A DNA stretch of 44,876 nucleotides, taken from the NCBI GenBank assembly GCA_900541045.1, contig UQID01000020.1:1-44876 (forward strand), read 5' to 3'. The position numbers and the translations under genes are program-made. The DNA is from an uncultured Collinsella sp. Lineage in GTDB: Bacteria > Actinomycetota > Coriobacteriia > Coriobacteriales > Coriobacteriaceae. Positions 32,237-40,507 of the stretch are shown one piece after another (position 1 is the first letter of the stretch; every line of letters begins with the position of its first letter). The notes beneath the pieces were generated by a model. The model did no database searches. It saw only the letters and a list, made by a program, of their open reading frames with translations, and was not told the origin of the DNA.

Positions 32237-32503
32237 ATGGCAGAGAAGACCCCGGTCGAGCAGCTTACGTACAAGCAGGCCTCGCAGGAACTGGAGCTCA
32301 TCATCCGTAGCTTGGAGTCGGGCGATATGGAGCTCGAGGAGTCGCTCGAGAGCTATACCCGCGGCGTCGAGCTCCTCAAGAGCCTGCGCACCCGCCTGTC
32401 CGATGCCGAGCAGAAGGTCTCGGTGCTCCTTAAGGACGTCGACGGCAACGACGTGCTCACCGACGGCGAGGCCGCCAACACCGACGACAACCTCTCGTTC
32501 TAA
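32237..32503 (+). CDS. xseB: Exodeoxyribonuclease VII small subunit
   Basis: An 88-residue helical partner of XseA. The family core is visible: QLTYKQASQELELIIRSLES, GDMELEESLESYTRGVELLK, RLSDAEQKVSVL. An acidic tail follows. It binds the XseA coiled coil in multiple copies to form the active enzyme. Ribosome site AGGAAAGGAA upstream of ATG 32237. Confidence 0.93.
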   Translation: MAEKTPVEQLTYKQASQELELIIRSLESGDMELEESLESYTRGVELLKSLRTRLSDAEQKVSVLLKDVDGNDVLTDGEAANTDDNLSF

Positions 32504-32552
32504 CCATCCCGACCAAATATAATTACCTTGGTCTGCAAGAAAGGAACCAACC

Positions 32553-32888
32553 ATGTGCGATTGCATCTTCTGCAAAATTGCCAACCACGAGATCCCCTCG
32601 ACCGTTGTCTATGAGGACGACCAGGTCATCGCCTTCGACGACCTCAATCCCCAGGCGCCGGTCCATACGCTCGTGATCCCCAAGAAGCACTACAGTGACA
32701 TCGCCGACAACGTACCTGCCGAGACCATGGGCGCCATGGCTCACGCCATCCAGGAGGTCGCTAAGGCCAAGGGCTTGGAGGACGGTTTCCGCGTCATCTC
32801 CAACAAGGGCGTCAACGCCGGCCAGACCGTCATGCACTTCCACATGCACGTTCTCGGCGGCAAAAACCTGGGCGAGAACCTCATCTGA
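32553..32888 (+). CDS. HIT family nucleotide-binding hydrolase (HinT-like)
   Basis: A 111-residue histidine-triad protein. It has the N-terminal CIFCKIANHEIPSTVVYEDD, the FDDLNPQAPVHTLVIPKKH segment, and the catalytic triad HFHMHVLGG at the C-terminus. HinT-type enzymes hydrolyse AMP-linked phosphoramidates such as aminoacyl-adenylates. The CxxC at residues 4-7 is the zinc-binding half seen in many family members. A TATAAT-like box (about 32516) suggests its own promoter. Confidence 0.93.
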   Translation: MCDCIFCKIANHEIPSTVVYEDDQVIAFDDLNPQAPVHTLVIPKKHYSDIADNVPAETMGAMAHAIQEVAKAKGLEDGFRVISNKGVNAGQTVMHFHMHVLGGKNLGENLI

Positions 32889-32929
32889 GGACGCGTGGCC
32901 CGTCGACTTGGCTGCCTTTGGAGTAATCT

Positions 32930-33820
32930 ATGCAGCTTTCTCAACTCGAGTACCTTCAAGCGGTAGCGAACTATGGCGGCGTGCGCAAAGCAGCTCGCGC
33001 CGTTCATGTGAGTCCGCAGGCCGTTCCGTCGGCAATCAAAAAGTTGGAATCTGAGTATCAGATTGTTTTGCTCAACCGATCGGCGGGGGAGGCTGTTTTG
33101 TCTCCGGCGGGCAGAGAATTTGCGCGTCGTGCACGCGTGATCCTGGCACAAGTCGACGATCTCAAAAAGTACGCTCAATCGAGGGGCGACGGCGTCTCGC
33201 CCGATGGCCACTTTCGTCTTTACGCCCCCTGCCTTCATGGGCGGGGGCGCCTTTTTGCCGAAAACTGGTATGACTCGTTTGAACGCTCGCACCCTCAGAT
33301 TCATCTTGATGTGTGGCATCAGCCAACGGCAACATGCTTTGAATCACTTATACTTGGGATTTCGGACGCGGCTATCTCATTCGAGGAACCACGGGACAGC
33401 GCCCTTTCTTCAAAATATTTGGGTGAAAAGGAGCTCAAGGTTCTTTCGTGCCCAGCGGGTCATCAATCTGTGGGCGCCATGACCATTCGCGAGTTACTGG
33501 GCGGCAGGCTCGCTGTTCCCATTAATTTGTCACCCTGTCTCAATGCAATCAATCAATGCCCTGAAGCCCGGCTCGTCAATTTTCGCTTCCGTGATGTTGA
33601 ATACGGAAGCAGGGCTCAGACCGAGTTTCTTCAAGCCGGGGGATTGATATTGAGTTTGTCTGGGTCCTCTCTTGCGTCGGATGGATCAGAAGTGAGTGAG
33701 TGCTCCATTGAAGGCTCGCGTGATGTAACCTTGCCTATCTACTTTTGCTATCGGCAAAATTCCTGGACTGATCGACACCAGACGGTTTTTCTGCACCTAT
33801 TGCGTCATCTTGCTTCGTGA
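32930..33820 (+). CDS. LysR-type transcriptional regulator
   Basis: A 296-residue LTTR. The N-terminal winged HTH is QLSQLEYLQAVANYGGVRKA / HVSPQAVPSAIKKLE, followed by the linker helix and a C-terminal effector domain of two alpha/beta lobes (HFRLYAPCLHGRGRLFAENW, AAISFEEPRDSALSSKYLGE). ATG 32930 follows TGGAG by 6 nt. Codon usage is less GC-biased than the neighbours, like the MFS gene after it. Regulation of that transporter is likely but is inferred from adjacency. Confidence 0.85.
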   Translation: MQLSQLEYLQAVANYGGVRKAARAVHVSPQAVPSAIKKLESEYQIVLLNRSAGEAVLSPAGREFARRARVILAQVDDLKKYAQSRGDGVSPDGHFRLYAPCLHGRGRLFAENWYDSFERSHPQIHLDVWHQPTATCFESLILGISDAAISFEEPRDSALSSKYLGEKELKVLSCPAGHQSVGAMTIRELLGGRLAVPINLSPCLNAINQCPEARLVNFRFRDVEYGSRAQTEFLQAGGLILSLSGSSLASDGSEVSECSIEGSRDVTLPIYFCYRQNSWTDRHQTVFLHLLRHLAS

Positions 33821-33939
33821 GATTAATTGGCTTCGAGACGTCAAGTGATTATTGACGCCTTGTAACACATAGCTGACAGCTTTGCCCTCATGCTTTTCCA
33901 AGAATCCGATTTAGATTGCTGGCTCTTGGAGGGCGGAGC

Positions 33940-35100
33940 ATGAAAAACCGTACGGTTTTGCTTTATATGACATTCGTTTTTCTGTCGAACTTCAGCACCA
34001 TCTTGTATTTTCTAACTGTCTACCTTGGGTTCGTCGGGCTTTCGATGGTAGCGATTTCTAGCATGATGATTGCATACCAAGTGAGCAAGTTCATCCTAGA
34101 AGTTCCCACTGGCTATATTGCTGATAGGTTTGGACGAAAGACAAGCGGCCTCGTTGGCATTGTGGGAATGCTTGGGTACTACGCCGCCCTGCTCATCGTC
34201 CGATCTCCTCTGCTTTTAATCGGTGCGTTTGCTCTCAAGGGTTTTGCCGTTGCATGTGTGAGCGGATCCATCGAAGCGATTTACATTGACAGCGTCTCTC
34301 AGGACCAGCTCGTAAGACTTAATGTCGTTGAGCGACTTGTTTTCTATGCCTCTTATGCCCTCTCCGCTTGCGTGGGCGGTTTCATTTCGTCTGTCGGTGC
34401 ATATCTCATTGGTCTTTCGGCAGATATCATCGCAATGGTGTTGACGTTGGTTGTTGTTGTCTGCATTCCTGAGATGCGAAGAGGGGGCACTGCGGCGACA
34501 CCTGAACGTGGAATTAGCCCGAAGATGATCGGTGCCGCTATTGCGTGTAATGGCATTCTTCGTTCGGCGTTCATCATGGACTGTTCTCAGGCATTTGCTT
34601 TTGTCGCCCTGGAAGACTTTTTCTCGCTGCTGCTTGCGGGTCGCGGAATGAATGCCGTCGCTTCGGGCGTGACCATTGCGATCCAGCTCCTTGCCTCCGC
34701 CTCCATAGGGTTTATCGTGCCCAGTGTGATTGCTCGTGTCGACAAGGGCTGTTTTGCGCGTATTTGCGGCATCATTCGCTTAGCATTGACAGCTTTGTTT
34801 TTGATTCCCCTTACTCCGGCTTATTTGCTGCCCGTGTTCTATGTGCTGCAGACGGTTGCGTACTCGTTGTTTGCCCCAATCAAATACTCGGTTTTCCAAA
34901 ATGCTGCCGATTCATCGATGCGCTGTTCGCTGATTTCGGTTCAAAGCCAGATGGTGGCGGTTGGTGCCGTCCTTTTCTATCTGCTCAACGCTGTGTTGAG
35001 TAGCGTTGCGGGCATTCGAGTCGTATTGCTTGTTGCGCTCGGGATTTCTGCCCTGGTGTATATCCCTGCGCTATTTCGTCTTACAAGTCAAAGGCCGTGA
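33940..35100 (+). CDS. Major facilitator superfamily transporter
   Basis: A 386-residue membrane protein with about twelve hydrophobic segments. The MFS loop 2-3 motif is recognisable as GYIADRFGRKTSGLVG, with FILEVPTG before it, as in drug/metabolite MFS proteins of the DHA type. ATG 33940 is preceded by GGAGGGCGGAGC. Its lower GC than the flanking housekeeping genes and its pairing with a LysR gene suggest acquisition as a two-gene unit. Substrate unknown. A GC-rich hairpin terminates it. Confidence 0.82.
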   Translation: MKNRTVLLYMTFVFLSNFSTILYFLTVYLGFVGLSMVAISSMMIAYQVSKFILEVPTGYIADRFGRKTSGLVGIVGMLGYYAALLIVRSPLLLIGAFALKGFAVACVSGSIEAIYIDSVSQDQLVRLNVVERLVFYASYALSACVGGFISSVGAYLIGLSADIIAMVLTLVVVVCIPEMRRGGTAATPERGISPKMIGAAIACNGILRSAFIMDCSQAFAFVALEDFFSLLLAGRGMNAVASGVTIAIQLLASASIGFIVPSVIARVDKGCFARICGIIRLALTALFLIPLTPAYLLPVFYVLQTVAYSLFAPIKYSVFQNAADSSMRCSLISVQSQMVAVGAVLFYLLNAVLSSVAGIRVVLLVALGISALVYIPALFRLTSQRP

Positions 35101-35133
35101 GTATTTGGGCACCGATAACTTATATATCAACGC

Positions 35134-35170
35134 AATAAACCCGAGCGCGAGGGCGTTTGGGTTTATTATT
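35134..35170 (+). terminator. Terminator of the MFS gene
   Basis: AATAAACCC / GGGTTTATT around an inner GAGCGC/GCG stem, then TATTG. Confidence 0.7.
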
Positions 35171-35220
35171 GAAGCGTATATAACCTGGCGGCGCCACACC
35201 GCCTGTTAGTAGGGAGACAC

Positions 35221-36399
35221 ATGAACGTTCTGGTCGTCAACGCAGGATCTTCGACCCTTAAGTATCAGGTCATCGATACCAAGTCCCACAAGGTGTCCGC
35301 AAAGGGCTCCTGCGAGCGCGTCTGCTTTACCGGCGGTACCTTCACCCACGCTGCCAACGGCTCCAAGAAGGTGACCGAGAACATCGAGTTCCCCGACCAC
35401 AAGGTCGCCATCGAGGTCGTCCTGAAGGACCTCGAGGCCAACGGCGTCAAGATCGAGGGCATCGGCCACCGTATCGTTCAGGGCGGTTGGTACTTCGGCG
35501 ATTCCTCCCTCGTCGACGAGGACGTCCTCGCCAAGATCCGCGAGGTCGCTCCGCTCGCCCCGCTGCACAACAACCCCGAGGCCAACGTTATCGAGTACTG
35601 CCTCGAGCAGTATCCCGACCTGCCCAACGTCACGGTCTATGACACCGCTTTCCACTTCAATATGCCCGAGGTCGCCAAGACCTACGCCCTGCCCAAGGAC
35701 GTCTGCGACAAGCTGCACATCCGTAAGTACGGCGCCCACGGCACCAGCTACCGCTACATCTCCAAGAAGGTCGCCGAGATGACCAACGGCGAGGCTCGCA
35801 AGGTCGTCGTGTGCCACATCGGTTCCGGCGCTTCCCTGTGCGCCATCGAGGACGGTAAGTGCATGGACACCACCATGGGCTTGACGCCGCTCGACGGTGT
35901 CATGATGGGCACCCGCTGCGGCTCCATCGACCCTGCTACCGTGTGCTACCTGCAGCGCGAAGGCGGGTTCACCTTCGACGAGGTCGACGAGATGATGAAC
36001 AAGAAGTCCGGCCTTTTGGCTGTGACCGGCGGCAAGACCAACGACTGCCGCAACGTTGAGGAGCTCGCCGCTGCCGGCGACCCCGAGGCCCAGCTCGCCT
36101 TCGATATGTTCGTCTACAAGATTGCTGCCAAGGCCGCCGAGATGGCCACTTCCATGTGCGGCATGGACACTCTGGTCTTTACCGCCGGCATCGGCGAGCA
36201 CGCTCCGGCTGTCCGCGCCGGCGTGGCCGACCGTCTGGCCTTTATGGGCGTCAAGATGGACCATGCCCGCAACGCCCTGCGCGGCGACGGCGCGTGGTGC
36301 CTGTCCGCCAAGGATTCCAAGGTCAAAATCTTCGTTATCCCCACGGATGAGGAGTTCATGATCGCTTCCGACGTCGAGCGCATCGTCAACGGCAAGTAA
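35221..36399 (+). CDS. ackA: Acetate kinase, divergent tandem copy 1
   Basis: A 392-residue ASKHA-fold kinase (acetate + ATP to acetyl phosphate + ADP; in fermentation it runs to ATP). NAGSSTLKYQ, GHRIVQGGW, YDTAFH, GTRCGSIDP, FTAGIGEH and PTDEE are all in place. Two strongly conserved positions differ: the usual HGTSH reads HGTSY (Tyr177), and CHLGNGAS reads CHIGSGAS (Ser202 for Asn). By motif alignment these correspond to His184 and Asn211 of the Methanosarcina enzyme. It may have altered kinetics or substrate (for example propionate). AGGGAG upstream; the second copy lies 165 nt downstream. Confidence 0.9.
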   Translation: MNVLVVNAGSSTLKYQVIDTKSHKVSAKGSCERVCFTGGTFTHAANGSKKVTENIEFPDHKVAIEVVLKDLEANGVKIEGIGHRIVQGGWYFGDSSLVDEDVLAKIREVAPLAPLHNNPEANVIEYCLEQYPDLPNVTVYDTAFHFNMPEVAKTYALPKDVCDKLHIRKYGAHGTSYRYISKKVAEMTNGEARKVVVCHIGSGASLCAIEDGKCMDTTMGLTPLDGVMMGTRCGSIDPATVCYLQREGGFTFDEVDEMMNKKSGLLAVTGGKTNDCRNVEELAAAGDPEAQLAFDMFVYKIAAKAAEMATSMCGMDTLVFTAGIGEHAPAVRAGVADRLAFMGVKMDHARNALRGDGAWCLSAKDSKVKIFVIPTDEEFMIASDVERIVNGK

Positions 36400-36411
36400 T
36401 TGATGCAAGGA

Positions 36412-36452
36412 GAGGGGACTGGATGGCCTTGTGCCGTTCAGCCCCCTTTTAC
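36412..36452 (+). terminator. Terminator between the acetate kinase copies
   Basis: GGGGACTG / CAGCCCCC stem with an 18-nt loop, followed by TTTTA. The rest of the gap is AT-rich with a TTATAG promoter-like box. Confidence 0.65.
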
Positions 36453-36563
36453 GCTCTTTGAGCGAAGAGTTTAATAGATATTTATTGAATTCTGATAACT
36501 TCTTATTAAGTGTACGGCCGCCTTATAGGTTTGCCGACCGTACTGTAATCACGAAGGAGTCTC

Positions 36564-37742
36564 ATGAACGTACTTGTTGTCAACGCTGGCAGCTCGAGCC
36601 TTAAATATCAGCTTTTGGATACCGATACCCGCGAGGTTTTCGCCAAGGGCAACTGCGAGCGTATCGGATCGGAGATGGGCATCTTTGGTCACTCCGAGAA
36701 CGGTGGCACCAAGCAGACCGAGGAGATTCCTTTTCCCGATCATCGCTGCGCCATTGCGCGCGTGCTCGAGGAGCTCGAGAAGACCGACTTTACAATCGAT
36801 GGCATCGGCCACCGTATCGTTCAGGGCGGCTGGCACTTTGACGATTCCGCGGTCGTCGACGACGAGGTCATGGCTAAGATCCTTGAGGTGGCCCCGCTCG
36901 CCCCGCTGCACAATTACGGCGAGGCCGCGGCAATCGAATATTGCCGCGAGAAGTATCCGGAGCTGCCCAACGTGGCCGTCTTCGACACCTCGTTCCACAT
37001 GACCATGCCCGAGGTTGCCTACACCTACGCTCTGCCCAAGGACGTGTGCGACAAGTACCACGTGCGCAAGTACGGCGCGCACGGTACGAGCCACCGCTAC
37101 GAGTGGATGATGGCCAAGGAGATCCTGGGTACGCGCTGCCACCGTCTGCTTTCATGCCATCTGGGCAACGGTGCTTCGCTTGCCGCCATTGAGGACGGCG
37201 TGTGCCGCGATACCACGATGGGCCTCACGCCGCTTGACGGTCTGATGATGGGCACTCGTTGCGGTTCCATCGACCCGGCCACCGTGTGCTATCTTCAGCG
37301 CGAGGGCGGCTACAGTTACCAGGAAGTCGACGACATGATGAACAAGCAGTCCGGTCTGCTTGCCATCTCGGGCATCTCCAACGATGCCCGTGACATCCGT
37401 ACGCGCGCCTCCGAGGGTGACGAGCGCTGCCTGCTCGCCTTCGATATGTTCGCCTACAAGGCCATGCAGCAGGCCGGTTCCATGATCGCCTCCATGGCGG
37501 GCGTGGACACCATTACCTTTACCGCCGGCATCGGCGAGAACGACTGGTCGATTCGCAAGGCCTTCTGCGACTGCTTTGAATGGTTGGGCGTGCGCATCGA
37601 CAACAACAAGAACCGCGAGGCCGTGGGCAACGGCCCGCAGGTCATCAGCGCCGCCGGCTCTTCCGTCACGGTTATGGTCATCCCCACCGACGAGGAATAC
37701 ATGATCGCCCACGACGTCGAACGCCTGACCAAGAACAACTAA
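36564..37742 (+). CDS. ackA: Acetate kinase, tandem copy 2 with canonical motifs
   Basis: A 392-residue paralogue of the preceding gene that keeps the standard catalytic signature: NAGSSSLKYQL, FDTSFH, KYGAHGTSHRY, CHLGNGASLAAIEDG, GTRCGSIDP, TAGIGEN, PTDEE. Both copies share the unusual Gln in HRIVQGG where most enzymes have His. With convergent pta it forms the acetyl-CoA to acetate substrate-level ATP pathway. AAGGAG 6 nt upstream; own promoter region and a strong terminator, so the two kinases can be expressed separately. Confidence 0.94.
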   Translation: MNVLVVNAGSSSLKYQLLDTDTREVFAKGNCERIGSEMGIFGHSENGGTKQTEEIPFPDHRCAIARVLEELEKTDFTIDGIGHRIVQGGWHFDDSAVVDDEVMAKILEVAPLAPLHNYGEAAAIEYCREKYPELPNVAVFDTSFHMTMPEVAYTYALPKDVCDKYHVRKYGAHGTSHRYEWMMAKEILGTRCHRLLSCHLGNGASLAAIEDGVCRDTTMGLTPLDGLMMGTRCGSIDPATVCYLQREGGYSYQEVDDMMNKQSGLLAISGISNDARDIRTRASEGDERCLLAFDMFAYKAMQQAGSMIASMAGVDTITFTAGIGENDWSIRKAFCDCFEWLGVRIDNNKNREAVGNGPQVISAAGSSVTVMVIPTDEEYMIAHDVERLTKNN

Positions 37743-37764
37743 CGCACCCGTTTGCATGTAAACG

Positions 37765-37800
37765 AAAGGCCTCCTGAGCAACAGCTCGGGAGGCCTTTTT
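37765..37800 (+). terminator. Terminator of acetate kinase copy 2
   Basis: AAAGGCCTCCTGAGC pairs with GCTCGGGAGGCCTTT around AACA, followed by T. Confidence 0.92.
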
Positions 37801-37949
37801 GCTGGCATACGGAAATTCCAGTTCCAAAGTGATCATCGCCGGCAACGCCTGCACTTTCAGCAACGACACCCATCCGTTCAGATTTTTCAGACCCAGCTCG
37901 TAGCCAAGCCGCCGTCCACCCCAGATACCCTGATTACTACGTAGCGGCA
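37801..37949. other. Unassigned 149-nt segment between terminator and element F
   Basis: The gap 37743-38091 holds the ackA terminator, this segment and element F. The minus strand here is open, encoding a plausible-looking SNQGIWGGRRLGYELGLKNL stretch with no ribosome site and its start inside element F. I recognise no family. It could be a gene remnant or part of a longer structured 3' region of pta. Confidence 0.3.
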
Positions 37950-38076
37950 GGGACCCTACAGGGTAAAGCTCAGAAAACTTTCCGCAGGACGGAGGAAGCC
38001 CCCGCCGCACGTAGTGCGCAGCGGGGGCTTCCGACATGTCCGAGGACGTTTTCAGAGCTTTACCCTGTAGGGTCCC
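37950..38076 (-). ncRNA. Structured 3'-UTR element, family 2, copy F (after pta)
   Basis: Begins 15 nt after the pta stop. The outer arms 37950-37971 with 38055-38076 pair perfectly (22 bp), then one A-A mismatch and six more pairs (GAAAAC/GTTTTC). Inside, in pta sense, come GTCCTC, GGAC/GTCC, the apical stem GGAAGCCCCCGC/GCGGGGGCTTCC (37994-38005 with 38021-38032), and TGCGGAA on the 3' side. GTCCT and TGCGGAA occupy the same places in copies D and E. Confidence 0.68.
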
Positions 38077-38091
38077 GAGGGGATATGTACG

Positions 38092-39072
38092 CTACTCAGC
38101 CATCTGAGCCTGGACGGCGGTGATGGCCACGACACCCACGATGTCGTCGGCAGAGCAGCCGCGCGAAAGGTCGTTGACCGGTTTGGCGATGCCCTGCAGG
38201 ATGGGACCGTAGGCGTCAGCGCCGGCGAAGCGTTGGACCAGCTTGTAGCCGATGTTGCCTGCCTCGAGGTCGGGGAACACGAGCACGTTGGCCTTACCGG
38301 CGACGGAGGAGCCGGGAGCCTTGAGCTGTGCGACGGTGGGGACGATAGCGGCATCGAGCTGCAGGTCGCCGTCGATGGCGAGCTCGGGAGCCTTCTCCTT
38401 GCAGAACTTCACGGCCTCCTGGACCTTCTTGGCGACCTCGCCACCGGCGGAGCCCATGGTGGAGTAGGAGAGCATGGCCACGTGCGGCTCGACATTGCCC
38501 ATGAAGGTGGACCAGGAGTGGGCCGAGGCGATGGCGATCTCGGAGAGCTCATCGGAGGACGGGTTGATGTTGAGGCCGCAGTCGGCGAAGATCAGTGTGC
38601 CGTCGGTGCCGAACTGCGGGGTGTCGGTGCACATCACGAAGAAGGCAGAGACCAGCTTGGTGCCCGGGGCGGTCTTGAGGATCTGAAGCGCGGGGCGCAG
38701 GGTGTCGGCCGTGGAGTGGCAGGCGCCGGAGACCAGGCCGTCGGCGTCGCCCATCTTGACCATCATGGTGCCAAAGTAGGTGGCGTCCATCACCTGGGCG
38801 CGAGCCTGCTCGATGGTGACACCCTTCTTGGCGCGGAGCTCGGCAAACTTCTGCGCATACTCCTCGTGCTTCTCGGCGTTGCGCGGGTCGATGACGGTGG
38901 CGCCGGGAACGTCGATCTCGTCAGGGTTGCCCAGGATGACGAGCTTTGCCAGGCCCTCCTCGATGATTTTGTTTGCCGCGACGATGGTACGCGGATCCTC
39001 GCCCTCGGGCAGGACGATGGTCTTAAGGTCGGCCTTGGCGGCAGACTTCATACGGTTTAGGAAATCGCTCAT
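38092..39072 (-). CDS. pta: Phosphate acetyltransferase
   Basis: A 326-residue single-domain Pta converting acetyl-CoA and phosphate to acetyl phosphate, the substrate of the acetate kinases. Family segments: IVLPEGEDPRTIVAANKII near the N-terminus, GDADGLVSGACHSTADTLRP, VMCTDTPQFGTDGTLIFADC, MLSYSTMGSAGGEVAKKVQE, NVLVFPDLEAGNIGYKLVQR, and ending GCSADDIVGVVAITAVQAQ. AAGGAG precedes ATG 39072. Convergent with the ackA pair, unlike the usual pta-ackA operon. Confidence 0.95.
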   Translation of the reverse strand: MSDFLNRMKSAAKADLKTIVLPEGEDPRTIVAANKIIEEGLAKLVILGNPDEIDVPGATVIDPRNAEKHEEYAQKFAELRAKKGVTIEQARAQVMDATYFGTMMVKMGDADGLVSGACHSTADTLRPALQILKTAPGTKLVSAFFVMCTDTPQFGTDGTLIFADCGLNINPSSDELSEIAIASAHSWSTFMGNVEPHVAMLSYSTMGSAGGEVAKKVQEAVKFCKEKAPELAIDGDLQLDAAIVPTVAQLKAPGSSVAGKANVLVFPDLEAGNIGYKLVQRFAGADAYGPILQGIAKPVNDLSRGCSADDIVGVVAITAVQAQMAE

Positions 39073-39123
39073 GTTACTCCTTACAAGCGTTTTGCTAAGC
39101 TCCAGGCCCTCGGCTGTACACGA

Positions 39124-39147
39124 ATAAACCCGCTGCTAGCGGGTTTA
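39124..39147 (-). terminator. Hairpin in the pta leader
   Basis: AAACCCGC / GCGGGTTT around five bases, followed on the minus strand by ATTCG. It lies between the minus-strand -10 box at 39200-39205 and the pta start, so it may act on the leader transcript. Confidence 0.45.
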
Positions 39148-39199
39148 CCTTTCAATTATGTACGCCGCGGTGCTTGAGCTTTCCTTGTGTGGCAAGCTC

Positions 39200-39225
39200 A
39201 TTATAGGACGCATTAGCGCTATAAT
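39200..39225. promoter_or_regulatory. Divergent -10 boxes for pta and glf
   Basis: TATAAT on the minus strand (39205-39200) and TATAAT on the plus strand (39220-39225), 14 nt apart in the 232-nt gap. -35 elements are not clear. Confidence 0.5.
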
Positions 39226-39304
39226 CGCTCTGATAAATATGTCTCGACGTATGTTCGAGAAAAAGCCCAGTTAAAAAGCGTGTGGCTTTTGACAAGGAGT
39301 ATCG

Positions 39305-40507
39305 ATGCAGATTACCTCAGGCCTGCCTGAAGGCTTTAATGCCGGTGCGTACGACATGATCGTTGTCGGCGCCGGTTATGCCGGTGCCGTTTGCGCCCGC
39401 CGTCTCGCCGAGACCATCGGCTATCGCGTTGCCGTTCTGGAGCGCCGTAGCCACATTGCGGGTAACGCCTACGACTGCACTGACGAGGCGGGAATCCTGG
39501 TCCACGAGTATGGTCCGCACATCTACCATACCTTTAACGAGCGCGTGCATAACTTCCTGTCGCGCTTTACCAAGTGGACGGACTACCAGCACAAGGTGCT
39601 CGCCAACATCAACGGCACCCTTATGCCTGTGCCCTTTAACCATGCGAGCCTTAAGCTCGCCTTTGGCGATGAGCGCGGCGAGGAGCTGTATCAGAAGCTC
39701 GTGGAGACCTTTGGCAAGGACGTCAAGGTGCCCATCATGGAGCTGCGCAAGAAGAACGACCCGGATCTTGCCGAGGTCGCCGATTACGTCTACGAGAACG
39801 TCTTTTTGCATTACACCATGAAGCAGTGGGGCCAGACGCCCGATCAGATCGACCCCTCGATTACCGGCCGCGTTCCCGTCTTTGTGGGCGATGATGACCG
39901 CTACTTCCCGCAGGCTCCCTTCCAGGGCATGCCGCAGGACGGCTATACCGCGCTGTTCGAGCATATGCTCGATCACGATCTGATTGATGTGTTCTGCGAC
40001 GTGGACGCCCGCGACCTCTTCGAGATCGACGAGACCACCGTCAAGATCGACGGCAAGGTCTATGGTGGCGAGATCGTCTACACCGGTCCACTCGACGAGC
40101 TGTTCAACCTCGACCTGGGCGCGCTGCCGTACCGCACGCTCGATATGAAGTTCGAGACGCTCGATATGGACCAGTTCCAGCCTGTGGGCACCGTCAACTA
40201 CACCACGAGCGAGGACTATACGCGCATCACCGAGTTCAAGAACATGACCGGTCAGGTCTTGCCCGGCAAGACCACCATCATGAAGGAGTACTCCAAGGCC
40301 TATACGCCCGGCTCGGGCGAGACGCCGTACTACGCTATCCTGGAGCCCGAGAACCGTGAGCTCTACGAGCGCTATCTTGAGCGCGTCCAGAACCTGACGA
40401 ACTTCCACCCGGTGGGTCGTCTGGCCGAGTATCGTTACTACGATATGGACGCCGTGACCAATTCCGCCCTCGATCTTTCGGATGAGATTATCGCCTGCCA
40501 TGCATAA
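39305..40507 (+). CDS. glf: UDP-galactopyranose mutase
   Basis: A 400-residue flavoenzyme interconverting UDP-galactopyranose and UDP-galactofuranose. The FAD Rossmann motif is DMIVVGAGYAGAVCARRLAE; RRSHIAGNAYD, YGPHIYHTFNERVHNF, MKQWGQTPDQIDPSITGRVP and the C-terminal FHPVGRLAEYRYYDMD are family-typical, including the substrate Arg/Tyr residues. AAGGAG 6 nt upstream. It overlaps the following glycosyltransferase by 8 nt, implying synthesis of a galactofuranose-containing surface glycan. Confidence 0.95.
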   Translation: MQITSGLPEGFNAGAYDMIVVGAGYAGAVCARRLAETIGYRVAVLERRSHIAGNAYDCTDEAGILVHEYGPHIYHTFNERVHNFLSRFTKWTDYQHKVLANINGTLMPVPFNHASLKLAFGDERGEELYQKLVETFGKDVKVPIMELRKKNDPDLAEVADYVYENVFLHYTMKQWGQTPDQIDPSITGRVPVFVGDDDRYFPQAPFQGMPQDGYTALFEHMLDHDLIDVFCDVDARDLFEIDETTVKIDGKVYGGEIVYTGPLDELFNLDLGALPYRTLDMKFETLDMDQFQPVGTVNYTTSEDYTRITEFKNMTGQVLPGKTTIMKEYSKAYTPGSGETPYYAILEPENRELYERYLERVQNLTNFHPVGRLAEYRYYDMDAVTNSALDLSDEIIACHA

